NCBI RefSeq assembly: GCF_014654785.1
Contig: NZ_BNBD01000003.1
Span: forward strand, 124,001 to 188,000
Source: Streptomyces mashuensis
GTDB taxonomy: Bacteria; Actinomycetota; Actinomycetes; Streptomycetales; Streptomycetaceae
DNA: 64,000 bases
Direction of reading: 5' to 3'
Position 1 is the stretch's first letter. The number at the start of each line of letters is the position of its first letter. Shown here in pieces: positions 39,622 through 56,543 of this stretch. A program made the translations under genes and the position numbers. Below the pieces are notes generated by a model, which did not search any database, had not been told where the DNA came from, and saw only the letters and a program-made list of their open reading frames with translations.

Positions 39622-41814
39622 TCACCCGATGTCCGGCGGGTCCACCCGCAACCGCACCGGTTCGCCCTCGCGGCGGGCCAGCCGTACCGCCTGCGTCGTC
39701 TTCAGTGCCGCCGCCAGCGCCGCGCCCTGGCCGGGGCGCACCCGGAGCAGCGCCCGTTCCCAGCGTTCGCCCGGCGGGGCATCGCCGGGGCGGCGGGGGC
39801 GGCCGGGGAGCGCGGCGGGAACCGGGACCGGGCCGAGGACCTCGGCGCCGTCCGGCAGTTCCGCCATGGCGAGGAACTCCGCCACGGCCTCCGGCGGGCC
39901 CGTGACCGACGCCATCCGTGACACCGGCGGGAACCCCAGCTCGGCGCGGTCGGCCAGCTCCCGCGCGGCGTGCCCGGCCGGGTCCCAGCGGACCAGCGCC
40001 TGCACGGGCCGCAGCGCCGGGTCGGCGACGACCACCACCGTGCCGCCCGCCTCCTGGCCGCGCACCAGCGCCGCCGCGCCCAGCCAGCGGCGCAGCGCCT
40101 CCTCGCCGGCCCGCAGGTCGGGCCGGTTGAGCAGCGCCCAGCCGTCGAGCAGCAGCGCCGCGGCGTACCCAAGGCCCTCGGCCACGGGCTCGGCGCCGGG
40201 CGTGGAGACGACGAGCGCGGGGCGGTCGGGGACCGTGTCCAGGACGTGGTCCCGGCCGGAGGTCCGCACCGGCACGCCCGGGAAGGCCCGGCCCAGCTCC
40301 TCCGCGGTGCGCCGGGCGCCCACGACCTGGGCGCGCAGCCGGAAGCCGCCGCACTCGGGGCAGTGCCACGGCCCGGACTCCCGGCCGCACCAGCCGCAGT
40401 GCAACCCGCCGTCCTGGCCGCGTGCCTCCAGCGGGCCCGCGCAGTGCGCACAGCGCGCCGGCTCGCGGCACCGCTCGCAGGCCAGCCGGGGGACGTATCC
40501 CCGGCGCGGCACCTGCACCAGCACCGGCCCGTGCCGCAGGCCCTCGCGGGCCGCCTCCCAGGCGACCGTGGGCAGCCGGGCGGCCCGCGCGGCGGCGTCC
40601 CTGGCCTCGTCGTGCTCCCCCACCGTACGGATGCGGGGCGCGGCGGCCCGTACGACCGCCCGGTCGGCGGCCAGCGGCAGCGCCCAGCCGGTCTCGACCA
40701 GCTGCGCGGCCTCCACCGTGCGGCCGAAGGCCCCCAGCAGGAACGCGGCCTTCTCCTGCGCGGCGCGCAGCTCCAGCACCTCGCGGGCGTGCGGCTGGGG
40801 GGCGCTGGGGTCGCTGTGGCTGGAGTCGCCGTCGTCCCACAGGGCCACCAGGCCCAGGTCCCGTACGGGGGCGAACATGGCCGCCCTGGTCCCGACGACG
40901 GCCCGGACGGCGCCGCGGTTGACCGCCAGCCAGCGGCGGTAGCGCTCCTCGGGGCCCAGGCCGGCGGTGAGCAGGACGTGCCGCCCGGCGCCGAGCAGGG
41001 CCGTGAGCTCGGCGTCCACGCGGGCGGCGGTGCGCCCGTCGGGCACGACGAGCAGCGCGCCCCGGCCGGAGGCGAGCGCGGCGACGGCGGCGCGGGCCAG
41101 CTCGGCGGCCCAGTGGGGGCCGGGCAGCGCGGTCCAGACGGCCCGGGGGGTGTCGCCGCGGACGACCGCGTCCAGGTAGGCGGGGCCGGCCGGATAGCGG
41201 GACCAGCTGCCGGGCGCGGGCGCGGCGGGCGGCGGCAGCAGCTCCGGCGACGGCTCGGCCTCGATCCGGGCGTGCCGCGGCGGCACGGCCAGCTGGAGCA
41301 CGTCGGCCAGCGACCCCGCGTACCGGTCGGCGACGGCCCGGCACAGCCGCAGCAGCGCGGGGCCCAGCACGGGCTCGGGCGACACCACCTGCGCGAGCGC
41401 GGCCAGCGGCCCCTGGTACTGCGACTCGGCGACGCGCTCGACGACGTACCCGTCGAGCAGCCCGCCCCCCTCGCGCCGCCCGCCCCGCACCTGCCGCGTC
41501 CCGGCGCCGAACCGCACCCGCACCCGCACCCCGGGCTGCGCCTGCGCGTCGAGCTCGGCGGGCACGGCGTAGTCCCACAGCCGGTCGAGGTGCACCGGCC
41601 CCTTGTCCACCAGCACCCGCGCCACGGGCAGCTCGCCGGCCAGCTTCGCGCCCCGCCACGTCCGCGGCCTGGCCTTGGGCTCCTTGGCCTTCCGCACGCT
41701 CTCCCGGATGAGCGCGAGCTGCTCCCCGTGCTCCCCGGACTGCCCGGAGTCCCCGCCCCGCCGCCGGCCGTTGTCGCTGCTCACAGCTCCAGGTGTATCA
41801 GAGGGCACCGACAA
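39622..41814 (-). CDS. priA: PriA-like primosomal protein N', helicase motifs degenerate
   Basis: 730 residues with the PriA layout: N-terminal 3'-DNA-end binding domain (PVHLDRLWDYAVPAEL), helicase-like core, and a zinc-binding region with CERC, CAHC, CGWC, CPEC pairs. As in other actinobacterial members, Walker A is replaced by SGRGALLVVPDG (no GKT) and DEEH by WDDGDSSHSDP, so ATP-driven unwinding is unlikely. Expected role is replication-fork restart or assembly. TTG 41814 is taken as start; GTG codons at 41808 and 41784 are alternatives. Confidence 0.8.
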   Translation of the reverse strand: MSVPSDTPGAVSSDNGRRRGGDSGQSGEHGEQLALIRESVRKAKEPKARPRTWRGAKLAGELPVARVLVDKGPVHLDRLWDYAVPAELDAQAQPGVRVRVRFGAGTRQVRGGRREGGGLLDGYVVERVAESQYQGPLAALAQVVSPEPVLGPALLRLCRAVADRYAGSLADVLQLAVPPRHARIEAEPSPELLPPPAAPAPGSWSRYPAGPAYLDAVVRGDTPRAVWTALPGPHWAAELARAAVAALASGRGALLVVPDGRTAARVDAELTALLGAGRHVLLTAGLGPEERYRRWLAVNRGAVRAVVGTRAAMFAPVRDLGLVALWDDGDSSHSDPSAPQPHAREVLELRAAQEKAAFLLGAFGRTVEAAQLVETGWALPLAADRAVVRAAAPRIRTVGEHDEARDAAARAARLPTVAWEAAREGLRHGPVLVQVPRRGYVPRLACERCREPARCAHCAGPLEARGQDGGLHCGWCGRESGPWHCPECGGFRLRAQVVGARRTAEELGRAFPGVPVRTSGRDHVLDTVPDRPALVVSTPGAEPVAEGLGYAAALLLDGWALLNRPDLRAGEEALRRWLGAAALVRGQEAGGTVVVVADPALRPVQALVRWDPAGHAARELADRAELGFPPVSRMASVTGPPEAVAEFLAMAELPDGAEVLGPVPVPAALPGRPRRPGDAPPGERWERALLRVRPGQGAALAAALKTTQAVRLARREGEPVRLRVDPPDIG

Positions 41815-41826
41815 CGGGACCGACGG

Positions 41827-41864
41827 CGACGGCCCCGCACCGGATGTCCGGTGCGGGGCCGTCG
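41827..41864 (-). terminator. metK terminator
   Basis: Perfect 18-bp stem (CGACGGCCCCGCACCGGA and complement) with a 2-base loop, 26 bases after the metK stop. Confidence 0.75.
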
Positions 41865-41889
41865 TGGTGGCTGCGGTGCGGTGCGCGGT

Positions 41890-43098
<1,209 letters not shown>

Positions 43099-43299
43099 AA
43101 TGCTCCCTGGGGTTGCAGCGGCTGCTGTCTGATCATTGACGGACCCGTTCGAGAGCTGCGCTCGACGGATCCGGTGCCAGTTTATCCGGCGTTCTGTCGA
43201 TTGAGGACGCCCGGTCCCCGCGATGTGGAGCGCGTCCTGTGACTCCCGTCACCGGCGTCCCACGGGGACCGGGCGCAACGGCTCAGGCCGGGCCCGGGG

Positions 43300-44514
43300 T
43301 CAGCCCCGGCCCAGGCGGGCCGCGACCAGGTCCCAGACCGTGTCGGCCAGGGCCTCCTTGGGGCCGTGCGGGACCGGCGTCTCGGTGCCGTCGGCGGCGA
43401 GCACGACGGCCTCGGTGTCCTCCGCCCCGAAGGTGCGGGTCTCCCCCACCTCGTTGACGACCAGCAGGTCACAGCCCTTGCGGGCGAGCTTGGCGCGGCC
43501 GTTGGCCAGGACGTCGTCCGTCTCGGCGGCGAAGCCGACCACGACCTGGCCGGGCCGGGCGCGGTCCGCGGAGAGCTCGGCGAGGACGTCGGGGTTGCGG
43601 ACGAGGGCGACGGGCTCGGGCTCCTGCCCCTCCCGCTTCTTGATCTTGCCTTCGGCGTACCGGGCCGGCCGGAAGTCGGCGACCGCGGCGGCCATGACCA
43701 CCGCGTCGGCGTCGGCCGCCGCCTTCAGCACGGCCTCGCGCAGTTGAACAGCGGTGCCGACCCGGACCACGTCGGCGCCGGCCGGGTCGGGCAGGCCGGT
43801 GTTGGCGGCGACCAGCGTCACCCGGGCGCCGCGCGCCACGGCGGTGCGGGCCAGTGCGTAGCCCTGCTTCCCGGAGGAACGGTTGCCCAGGTAGCGGACG
43901 GGGTCCAGCGGCTCGCGGGTGCCGCCGGCGCTGATCACCACGTGCCGGCCGGCCAGGTCGGCGGCCGTGGCGGCCGCGCCCCGGGCCAGCACGCGGCGGC
44001 AGACCTCGAAGAGCTCCTCGGGCTCCGGCAGCCGGCCCTTGCCGGTGTCGACGCCGGTGAGGCGGCCCACGGCCGGCTCGACGACGACGGCGCCGCGGCG
44101 GCGCAGGGTGGCCACGTTCTCCTGGGTGGCCGGGTGCTCCCACATCTCGGTGTGCATGGCCGGGGCGAACACCACGGGGCAGCGGGCGGTGAGCAGGGTG
44201 TTGGTCAGCAGGTCGCCGGCCAGCCCGTGCGCGGCCTTGGCCAGCAGGTCGGCGGTGGCCGGGGCCACGACGACGAGGTCGGCCTCCTGGCCGATCCGCA
44301 CGTGCGGCACCTCGTGGACGTCCCCCCAGACCTGCGTCCGCGCCGGGTGCCCGGAGAGCGCGGCCCAGGTGGCCTCGCCGACGAACTGCAGCGCCGACTC
44401 CGTCGGCACGACGCGGACGTCGTGCCCGGACTCGGTCAGCCGCCGCAGCAGCTCGCATGCCTTGTAGGCGGCGATCCCGCCGCTGACCCCGAGGACGACC
44501 TTGGGCTTGTCCAT
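43300..44514 (-). CDS. coaBC: Bifunctional phosphopantothenoylcysteine decarboxylase/synthetase CoaBC
   Basis: 404 residues. N-terminal FMN-dependent CoaC domain (LGVSGGIAAYKACELL, HVRIGQEADLVVVAPATADLL, PAMHTEMWEHPATQEN), then the CoaB domain (ISAGGTREPLDPVRYLGNRS, AAAVADFRP, KIKK). Two steps of coenzyme A synthesis. Upstream of metK and downstream of rpoZ on the same strand. Confidence 0.92.
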   Translation of the reverse strand: MDKPKVVLGVSGGIAAYKACELLRRLTESGHDVRVVPTESALQFVGEATWAALSGHPARTQVWGDVHEVPHVRIGQEADLVVVAPATADLLAKAAHGLAGDLLTNTLLTARCPVVFAPAMHTEMWEHPATQENVATLRRRGAVVVEPAVGRLTGVDTGKGRLPEPEELFEVCRRVLARGAAATAADLAGRHVVISAGGTREPLDPVRYLGNRSSGKQGYALARTAVARGARVTLVAANTGLPDPAGADVVRVGTAVQLREAVLKAAADADAVVMAAAVADFRPARYAEGKIKKREGQEPEPVALVRNPDVLAELSADRARPGQVVVGFAAETDDVLANGRAKLARKGCDLLVVNEVGETRTFGAEDTEAVVLAADGTETPVPHGPKEALADTVWDLVAARLGRG

Positions 44515-44587
44515 GCTCGTGCGCCTCTCCCCGCGCTCTTCGCCGTCGCGCGTTCACCTTCACGCGTACGCGTACGGCTCCATGACA

Positions 44588-44626
44588 CACCAAGGGCCCG
44601 GCAGGTGTACTGCCGGGCCCTTGGTG
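44588..44626 (-). terminator. Terminator between rpoZ and coaBC
   Basis: Perfect 17-bp stem CACCAAGGGCCCGGCAG and complement with a 5-base loop. Confidence 0.8.
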
Positions 44627-44670
44627 ACGTGTGTATTGCGTGTGTGCTGTCGCGTCGCCGCGTGGCGGCC

Positions 44671-44943
44671 TTACGCGGCCGGGGCCTCGACGGCCTCGGA
44701 GGTCAGCAGGCCCGCGTTGATCTCACGGAGCGCGATGGACAGCGGCTTCTCGTGGACGTGGGTGTCCACCAGCGGGCCGACGTACTCCAGCAGGCCCTCG
44801 CCGAGCTGCGAGTAGTACGCGTTGATCTGGCGCGCGCGCTTGGCGGCGTAGATCACGAGGCTGTACTTCGAGTCGGTCGCCTCGAGCAGCTCATCAATCG
44901 GCGGGTTGATGATGCCCTCGGGCGCGGTGATGGAAGAGGACAC
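44671..44943 (-). CDS. rpoZ: RNA polymerase omega subunit
   Basis: 90 residues. Contains [19 protein letters not shown] and [12 protein letters not shown], the omega signature that binds the beta' C-terminus. It aids RNA polymerase assembly. Follows gmk by 34 bases, the usual actinobacterial order. Confidence 0.92.
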   Translation of the reverse strand: MSSSITAPEGIINPPIDELLEATDSKYSLVIYAAKRARQINAYYSQLGEGLLEYVGPLVDTHVHEKPLSIALREINAGLLTSEAVEAPAA

Positions 44944-44977
44944 TCTCTGCCTTCCGAAGGGGGGTGAAGAAAGATGT

Positions 44978-45568
44978 TCAGCGCAGCAAGGCTAGCAGCT
45001 CGCGCGCCACGTCCTCGACCGAGGTGTTGACCAGCGTGGTGTCGAACTCCGACTCCGCCGCCAGCTCCACCTTCGCGGCCTCGAGGCGGCGCTCGATCAC
45101 CTCGGGCGACTCCGTCCCCCGGCCGGTGAGCCGGCGGACCAGCTCCTCCCAGCTGGGCGGCGCGAGGAAGACCAGCTGTGCCTCCGGCATGGTCTCGCGC
45201 ACCTGACGGGCGCCCTGGAGGTCGATCTCCAGCAGGACCGGCTCGCCCGCCTCCAGGCGGTCGAGCACGGCCTTCCGCGGCGTGCCGTAGCGGTTGCCCG
45301 CGAACTCGGCCCACTCCAGCAGCTCCCCGTTGGCGATGAGCTTGTCGAACTGCTCGTCGTCGACGAAGAAGTACTGGACGCCGTCCTGCTCACCGGGGCG
45401 GGGCTTGCGGGTGGTGCAGGAGACCGACAGCCATACCTCGGGGTGGGCCTTGCGCATATGGGCGACGACCGTGCTCTTGCCGACCCCGGAGGGGCCGGAG
45501 AGCACGGTCAGCCGCGGTTGTCCGGCCGGGGGAACGGGGGACGTCCCCCGGGAGACTGCAGTACTCAT
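44978..45568 (-). CDS. gmk: Guanylate kinase
   Basis: 196 residues. P-loop [10 protein letters not shown] (24-33), [13 protein letters not shown] and the [18 protein letters not shown]-binding segments. Phosphorylates GMP to GDP. ATG start. In a gmk-rpoZ unit. Confidence 0.93.
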   Translation of the reverse strand: MSTAVSRGTSPVPPAGQPRLTVLSGPSGVGKSTVVAHMRKAHPEVWLSVSCTTRKPRPGEQDGVQYFFVDDEQFDKLIANGELLEWAEFAGNRYGTPRKAVLDRLEAGEPVLLEIDLQGARQVRETMPEAQLVFLAPPSWEELVRRLTGRGTESPEVIERRLEAAKVELAAESEFDTTLVNTSVEDVARELLALLR

Positions 45569-45618
45569 GCAGCGATTATCCCGGTTCCGGGGAGTGCCCG
45601 GTAACCAGCCGGGGGGCG

Positions 45619-45942
45619 TCAGGCGGCCTTGCCGCCGAACTCCCGCTCCAGGGCGGCGATCTGGTTCGAACCGAGACCGCGCACACGTCGGCTCTCGGAG
45701 ATCCCCAGTCGCTCCATGATCTGCTTGGCCCGCACCTTGCCGACGCCGGGGAGGCTCTCCAGCAGGGCACTGACCTTCATCTTGCCGATGACTTCGTTCT
45801 TCTGGCCCTGCTCGATCACGTCGTGCAGAGAGGCGCCGGAGTGCTTGAGCCGATTCTTGACCTCGGCGCGCTCCCGGCGAGCCGCGGCGGCCTTTTCGAG
45901 CGCGGCTGCGCGCTGTTCAGGGGTAAGGGGCGGAAGAGCCAC
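45619..45942 (-). CDS. ihf: Actinobacterial integration host factor (sIHF/mIHF)
   Basis: 107 residues from GTG 45942 ([20 protein letters not shown] start). The C-terminal half has a helix-two-turn-helix ([33 protein letters not shown]). Nucleoid protein that bends DNA, affects supercoiling, development and secondary metabolism, and was first found as a host factor for phage integration. Near-identical to the S. coelicolor protein as I remember it. Confidence 0.93.
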   Translation of the reverse strand: MALPPLTPEQRAAALEKAAAARRERAEVKNRLKHSGASLHDVIEQGQKNEVIGKMKVSALLESLPGVGKVRAKQIMERLGISESRRVRGLGSNQIAALEREFGGKAA

Positions 45943-46092
45943 GCCTACGTCACCTCGGATGTCGAACTGTCGGATACGGACCGGTGAGGAACCTAGTCGG
46001 CCCACACCTGCGGAGCAACGAGCAACGCGCTTGCACGTTCGCTCTCGACGGAGACTAGCGGCCGATCCCGCTCCAGTCAGCGAGAACAGACG

Positions 46093-46128
46093 AAAAGTCC
46101 TGGTCAGACTCGCGCGACCAGGACTTTT
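46093..46128 (-). terminator. pyrD-pyrF terminator
   Basis: 13-bp stem AAAAGTCCTGGTC / GACCAGGACTTTT with a 10-base loop; minus-strand TTTT follows the stem. Confidence 0.8.
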
Positions 46129-46192
46129 CCGGACATAATGACCGACAATTTTGACGTTCCGACGACGCCCGGCGGCCGGTAATCGCCGTCGG

Positions 46193-47049
46193 CTACCCGC
46201 CGAGCGCCTCGCGCACCTCGCCGGCGAACCGCTCCGCGCTCTCCCGCAGCGCCGCCACGTCCGGCCCGTGCCGCAGCACGCCCCGGCTGACGTTCGGCAC
46301 CACGTCGCCGGCGGCCGCGCCGAACACGCGGGGCAGGTCCGCGGCCGTGGCGCCCTGCGCCCCGATGCCGGGGGCCAGGAGGGGGCCGTTGATGGCCAGA
46401 TCCGTACCCTGCGCGGCGGCCGCACCGCCCAGGGTGGCGCCGACGACGGCCCCGTACGAGCCCATGGGCGCCGCACCGGCGTTCTCGGCCCGCAGGTGGT
46501 CCAGCATCGTGGCCGCCACCGTCGCGCCGTCGCCGCGGACGGCGTGCTGCACCTCGGCGCCCTCGGGGTTGGAGGTCAGCGCCAGCACGAAGACGCCGGT
46601 GCCGCTCTCCCGGGCCAGGTCCAGCGCCGGGCGCAGCGAGCCGTAGCCGAGGTACGGGCTGACGGTCACGGCGTCGGAGAACAGCGGCGAGGCCGGGTCG
46701 AGGTAGGTGGCGGCGTACGCGGCCATGGTCGAGCCGATGTCGCCGCGCTTGGCGTCCATGAGCACCAGCGCGCCGGCGGCGCGGGCGTCGGCCACGGCGC
46801 GCTCCAGTACGGCGATGCCGCGGGAGCCGAAGCGCTCGAAGAACGCGGACTGCGGCTTGAGGACGGCGACCCGGTCGGCCAGCGCCTCGACGACGGTGTG
46901 CGTGAAGCGCTCCAGGCCGGCGATGTCGTCGCTCAGGCCCCAGTCGGTGAGGAGCGAGGCGTGCGGGTCGATGCCGACGCAGAGCGGGCCCCGCTCGTCC
47001 ATGGCGCGGCGCAGGCGGGCGCCGAAGGGCTCCGGAGAGGACGCGGAGG

Positions 47050-47053
<4 letters not shown>
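46193..47053 (-). CDS. pyrF: Orotidine 5'-phosphate decarboxylase
   Basis: 286 residues; ATG overlaps the pyrD stop (ATGA). Contains LCVGIDPH, the catalytic DAKRGDIGST and AVTVSPYLGYGS of the longer (type 2) family common in actinobacteria. Last step of UMP synthesis. Confidence 0.93.
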
Positions 47054-48165
<1,112 letters not shown>

Positions 48166-48245
48166 GGCGGGCCTTCCGTGACGCCTTCCGTGAGGGGTGC
48201 CGTGGCGGTGTGCCGTGAGGTGTGCCGTGGGGGCGGCTCTCATGG

Positions 48246-48275
48246 CGAGGGGGACACCGGTCGGTGTCCCCCTCG
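48246..48275 (-). terminator. Terminator after carB
   Basis: Perfect 13-bp stem CGAGGGGGACACC and complement with a GGTC loop. Confidence 0.8.
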
Positions 48276-48295
48276 CACGGTGGTGCGGACGTGCC

Positions 48296-51599
<3,304 letters not shown>

Positions 51600-51607
<8 letters not shown>

Positions 51608-52742
51608 GCTGGCCCTCCATCAGGGACACGAAGCGGTCGAACAGGTACGCGGCGTCGTGCGGACCCGCGGCCGCCTCGGGGTGGTACTGGACGCTGAACG
51701 CCGGGCGGTCGAGCAGCTGGAGGCCCTCGACCACGTTGTCGTTCAGGCAGACGTGGGAGACCTCGACCCGCCCGTAGGGCGTGTCGGCGGGGCCGTCGAG
51801 CGGGGCGTCGACGGCGAAGCCGTGGTTGTGGGCGGTGACCTCGACCTTGCCGGTCGTACGGTCCTGCACCGGCTGGTTGATGCCGCGGTGGCCGTACTTC
51901 AGCTTGTACGTGCCGAAGCCCAGGGCGCGGCCGAGGATCTGGTTGCCGAAGCAGATGCCGAACAGCGGGGTGCCGCGCTCCAGCACGCCGCGCATCACCG
52001 AGACGGGGTGGTCGGCGGTGGCCGGGTCGCCGGGGCCGTTGGAGAAGAACACGCCGTCCGGGTTCACCGCGTAGACGTCGTCCAGCGTGGCGGTGGCGGG
52101 CAGGACGTGCACCTCGATGCCGCGCTCGGCCATCCGGTGCGGGGTCATGCCCTTGATGCCGAGGTCGACCGCGGCGACGGTGAAGCGCTTCTCGCCGATG
52201 GCGGGGACGACGTACGTCTCCTTGGTGGCCACCTCGGCGGACAGGTCGGCGCCCTTCATCTCGGGGGCCTCCTGGACGCGGGCGAGCATCGCGGCCTCGT
52301 CGGTGACGGCGTCGCCGGAGAAGATGCCGACCCGCATCGCACCGCGCTCGCGCAGGTGGCGGGTGAGGGCACGGGTGTCGATGCCGCAGATGCCGACGAC
52401 GCCCTGGCGCTCCAGCTCCTCGTCCAGCGTGCGGCGCGACCGCCAGTTGGAGGGGATGCGGGCGGGGTCGCGGACGACGTACCCGGCGACCCAGATGCGG
52501 CCGGACTCGGGGTCCTCGTCGTTGACGCCGGTGTTGCCGACGTGCGGGGCCGTCATCACGACGACCTGGCGGTGGTAGGAGGGGTCGGTCAGCGTCTCCT
52601 GGTAGCCGGTCATGCCGGTGGAGAACACCGCCTCGCCGAAGGTGGCCCCCACGGCCCCGTAGGCACGGCCGCGGAACGTACGGCCGTCCTCCAGGACAAG
52701 TACGGCGGGGATCTGGCCGGTCCCCCTGGTGGAGGTCGTCAT
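51600..52742 (-). CDS. carA: Carbamoyl-phosphate synthase small chain
   Basis: 380 residues; ATG overlaps the stop of the PH-like gene (ATGA). C-terminal class I glutaminase with nucleophile Cys in FGICFGNQI and His-Glu in [13 protein letters not shown]. Delivers ammonia to CarB. Part of pyrR-pyrB-pyrC-PH-carA-carB. Confidence 0.95.
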
Positions 52743-53314
52743 CGTGCGCCTTCCGTAGTGCTGTTCTTGGTGCTGATCGCCGTGCTGATCGCCTCGACCC
52801 AGGCGGCGTGCTCGGCCACCCGGTCGGAGCGGAAGCCGGAGTCGAGGGCCTTGCCGCCGTGCTCCCAGGTGATCACCAGCAGGCCGCCCTCGGTGAGGAC
52901 CTTGCCGGCGATGCCCTTGTCCAGGCGGGCGCCGCGCAGGGCGGTCGCGGGGATGAGGAAGTCCGCCGCGCCCGGCCGTACGACCGCCACGCCCTGCTCG
53001 GTGAGGGTGAGCTCGGCCCGGCTGCGGGTGCCCAGGCCGTGCGCCACGATGCGGTCGAGCCACTGGCCGGCGGTGGTCGAGCCGTGGTAGCGGCCGCTCA
53101 TCCGCAGCTCGGGCTCGCCCGGCGCGCCGGGGACGGCCGGCAGCTCGGGCAGGTCGCCCTGGAGCGTGCCGCGCCACTTCCAGCCCTCGCGCATCAGCCA
53201 GTAGCAGAGCGCCACGAAGAGCAGCAGCCCGACGACCCAGCCGATGCGCGCGGCCCAGTCCGTGACGGCCTGGGACTTCGGCCCGTCCGCCAGGTTGATG
53301 AGTGCAGATGTCAC
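52739..53314 (-). CDS. Membrane-anchored PH-like protein conserved in actinobacterial pyr operons
   Basis: 191 residues; GTG overlaps the pyrC stop. One membrane helix (about 25-44, [20 protein letters not shown]), a linker, and a beta-rich PH-like domain (about 70-185: [42 protein letters not shown]). A gene of this type sits between pyrC and carA in mycobacteria too. Function unknown; constant position suggests a link to the pathway or its localisation. Confidence 0.75.
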   Translation of the reverse strand: MTSALINLADGPKSQAVTDWAARIGWVVGLLLFVALCYWLMREGWKWRGTLQGDLPELPAVPGAPGEPELRMSGRYHGSTTAGQWLDRIVAHGLGTRSRAELTLTEQGVAVVRPGAADFLIPATALRGARLDKGIAGKVLTEGGLLVITWEHGGKALDSGFRSDRVAEHAAWVEAISTAISTKNSTTEGAR

Positions 53315-54600
53315 GTGAGATTCCCGTCCACGACCGTCGCCCGGCCCCGCAGGAAGGTGTGGGTGACGCGTCCCGGCAGCTCCATGCCCCGGTAGGGGGT
53401 GTTGCGGCTGCGGGAGGCGAAGCCCGCGGGGTCCACGACACCACGGTAAGCGGAGTCGACCAGGGTCAGGTTGGCAGGCTCACCGGCGGCGACCGGGCGG
53501 CCGTGCCCGGCCAGCCGGCCGATGGCGGCCGGGCGGACGGACATCCGGTCGGCGACCTGGGCCCAGTCCAGCAGGCCGGTGTCGACCATGGTGTGCTGCA
53601 CGACGGACAGCGCGGTCTCCAGGCCGACCATGCCCATGGCCGCGGCGCCCCACTCGCAGTCCTTGTCCTCGTGCGGGTGCGGGGCGTGGTCGGTGGCCAC
53701 GCAGTCGATCGTGCCGTCGGCCAGCGCCTCGCGCAGGGCCAGCACGTCGGCCTCGGTGCGCAGCGGCGGGTTGACCTTGTAGACCGGGTCGTAGCTGCGG
53801 ACCAGCTCGTCGGTGAGGAGGAGGTGGTGCGGGGTGACCTCGGCGGTGACGTTCCAGCCCTTGGACTTGGCCCAGCGCACGATCTCCACCGAGCCGGCGG
53901 TCGACAGGTGGCAGATGTGCACGCGGGAGCCGACGTGCGCGGCGAGCAGCACGTCCCGGGCGATGATCGACTCCTCGGCGACGGCGGGCCAGCCGCCCAG
54001 GCCCAGCTCGGCGGAGACGACGCCCTCGTTCATCTGGGCGCCCTCGGTGAGCCGGGGCTCCTGCGCGTGCTGGGCGACGACGCCGTCGAAGGCCTTCACG
54101 TACTCCAGGGCGCGCCGCATGATGACGGCGTCGTCGACGCACTTGCCGTCGTCGGAGAAGACGCGGACGCCGGCGGCCGAGTCGTGCATGGCGCCCAGCT
54201 CGGCGAGCTTCTTGCCCTCCAGGCCGACGGTGACGGCACCGACGGGCTGGACGTCGCAGTAGCCGGACTCCTTGCCCAGCCGCCAGACCTGCTCGACGAC
54301 GCCGGCGGTGTCGGCGACGGGGAAGGTGTTGGCCATGGCGTGCACGGCGGTGTAGCCGCCGACGGCGGCCGCCTTGGTGCCGGTCAGGACGGTCTCGGAG
54401 TCCTCGCGGCCGGGCTCGCGCAGGTGGGTGTGGAGGTCGACGAGGCCGGGCAGCAGGATCTTGCCGGCCGCCTCGATCACCTGCGCGCCCTCGGGGGCGG
54501 TCAGGGAGGGGGCGACCTCGGCGATCGTCTCGCCGTCGATCAGGACGTCCTGGGGCTCTCCGCCGAGGACCTTGGCGCCACGGATCAGGATCTTCGGCAT
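53311..54600 (-). CDS. pyrC: Dihydroorotase
   Basis: 429 residues, ATG two bases after the pyrB stop. Amidohydrolase with [10 protein letters not shown] zinc ligands, [22 protein letters not shown] and the catalytic Asp in VATDHAPH. Converts carbamoyl aspartate to dihydroorotate. Overlaps the PH-like gene by four bases. Confidence 0.94.
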   Translation of the reverse strand: MPKILIRGAKVLGGEPQDVLIDGETIAEVAPSLTAPEGAQVIEAAGKILLPGLVDLHTHLREPGREDSETVLTGTKAAAVGGYTAVHAMANTFPVADTAGVVEQVWRLGKESGYCDVQPVGAVTVGLEGKKLAELGAMHDSAAGVRVFSDDGKCVDDAVIMRRALEYVKAFDGVVAQHAQEPRLTEGAQMNEGVVSAELGLGGWPAVAEESIIARDVLLAAHVGSRVHICHLSTAGSVEIVRWAKSKGWNVTAEVTPHHLLLTDELVRSYDPVYKVNPPLRTEADVLALREALADGTIDCVATDHAPHPHEDKDCEWGAAAMGMVGLETALSVVQHTMVDTGLLDWAQVADRMSVRPAAIGRLAGHGRPVAAGEPANLTLVDSAYRGVVDPAGFASRSRNTPYRGMELPGRVTHTFLRGRATVVDGNLT

Positions 54601-54602
54601 GG

Positions 54603-55604
54603 TTACTGCGCCTCCTCGGGGCGGACGGTGTTCGGGGTGACGGCGTGGGGGGTGGTGGCGGGCTCGGAGCCGCCGAGCAGCAGGTAGAGCACGGCCATGC
54701 GGATCGAGACGCCGTTGGCGACCTGCTCCACGGCCGTGCAGCGGGGCGAGTCGGCGACCTCGGCGGTGATCTCCATGCCCCGGTTCATCGGGCCGGGGTG
54801 CATGACGATCGCGTCCTCGGGCATCCGGGCCATGCGGTCGCCGTCGAGGCCGTAGCGGCGGGCGTACTCGCGCTCGGTGGGGAAGAACGCGGCGTTCATC
54901 CGCTCGCGCTGGACGCGCAGCATCATCACCGCGTCCGACTTCGGCAGCACGGCGTCCAGGTCGTACGAGACCTCGCACGGCCAGGTCTCCACGCCGATCG
55001 GCAGCAGGGTGGGCGGCGCGACGAGGGTGACCTCGGCGCCGAGCGTGGTGAGCAGGTGCACGTTGGAGCGGGCGACCCGGCTGTGCAGGACGTCGCCGAC
55101 GACGGTGATGCGGCGGCCGGCGAGGTCCTTGCCCAGCCCCGCGTCCGGGCCGATGAGGCGGCGGCGCACGGTGAAGGCGTCCAGCAGCGCCTGGGTGGGG
55201 TGCTCGTGGGTGCCGTCACCGGCGTTGACGACCGAGCCGCCGATCCAGCCGGAGGTGGCCAGGCGGTGCGGGGCGCCGGAGTCGTGGTGGCGGATGACGA
55301 CGGCGTCGGCGCCCATCGCCTCCAGGGTGAGGGCGGTGTCCTTGAGGGACTCGCCCTTGGACACCGAGGAGCCCTTGGCGGAGAAGTTGATGACGTCGGC
55401 GGAGAGCCGCTTGGCGGCGGCCTCGAAGGAGATGCGGGTGCGCGTCGAGTCCTCGAAGAAGAGGTTGACGACGGTACGGCCGCGCAGGGTCGGCAGCTTC
55501 TTGATCGGCCGGTCGGCGACCCGGGCCATCTCCTCGGCGGTGTCGAGGATCAGGACGGCGTCGTCGCGGGTGAGGTCGGCGGCCGAGATGAGGTGGCGCT
55601 TCAT
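54603..55604 (-). CDS. pyrB: Aspartate carbamoyltransferase catalytic chain
   Basis: 333 residues from ATG after [17 protein letters not shown] carbamoyl-phosphate loop, [27 protein letters not shown], and [10 protein letters not shown]. No pyrI partner is present, as usual in actinobacteria. Confidence 0.95.
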   Translation of the reverse strand: MKRHLISAADLTRDDAVLILDTAEEMARVADRPIKKLPTLRGRTVVNLFFEDSTRTRISFEAAAKRLSADVINFSAKGSSVSKGESLKDTALTLEAMGADAVVIRHHDSGAPHRLATSGWIGGSVVNAGDGTHEHPTQALLDAFTVRRRLIGPDAGLGKDLAGRRITVVGDVLHSRVARSNVHLLTTLGAEVTLVAPPTLLPIGVETWPCEVSYDLDAVLPKSDAVMMLRVQRERMNAAFFPTEREYARRYGLDGDRMARMPEDAIVMHPGPMNRGMEITAEVADSPRCTAVEQVANGVSIRMAVLYLLLGGSEPATTPHAVTPNTVRPEEAQ

Positions 55605-55693
55605 CCGGTTGCTCCGGGGGTGTGGAGGTGTGCGGGGGTGTGGCCGGGCATGCGGCGGTACGGGCCCGGGGCGTGCCGGGTCCGGGGTGGGGG

Positions 55694-56335
<642 letters not shown>

Positions 56336-56478
56336 TCGGATGCACGGCCCCCGGGCTCACGGACCCGGATTTCAGCCGTACGGCCTCCACCGTACCAGCA
56401 TTCCGGGAGGGGCTCCGCGGCGGTGCGGGACCGGGCCGGGAGCACACCTCCGACGGCCCAGGGGGTGGCCCATTCGGC

Positions 56479-56521
56479 TTGACGATCCGGGATTACGCTG
56501 CGTAACCTCACAGTGAGTTAC
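56479..56521 (+). promoter_or_regulatory. bldD promoter with overlapping BldD-box-like palindrome
   Basis: TTGACG (56479-56484), 18 bases, then TAACCT (56503-56508). The -10 lies inside GTAACcTCACAGTGAGTTAC (56502-56521), a near-palindrome of the kind bound by BldD. BldD is known to repress its own gene in S. coelicolor. Confidence 0.65.
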
Positions 56522-56543
56522 CAGTCTGCGTCCGGGGAGCTTT

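Noticed and set aside
43099..43299. SAM riboswitch before metK
   Set aside because: No recognisable SAM-I or SAM-II core; gap is short and unstructured apart from GC hairpins.
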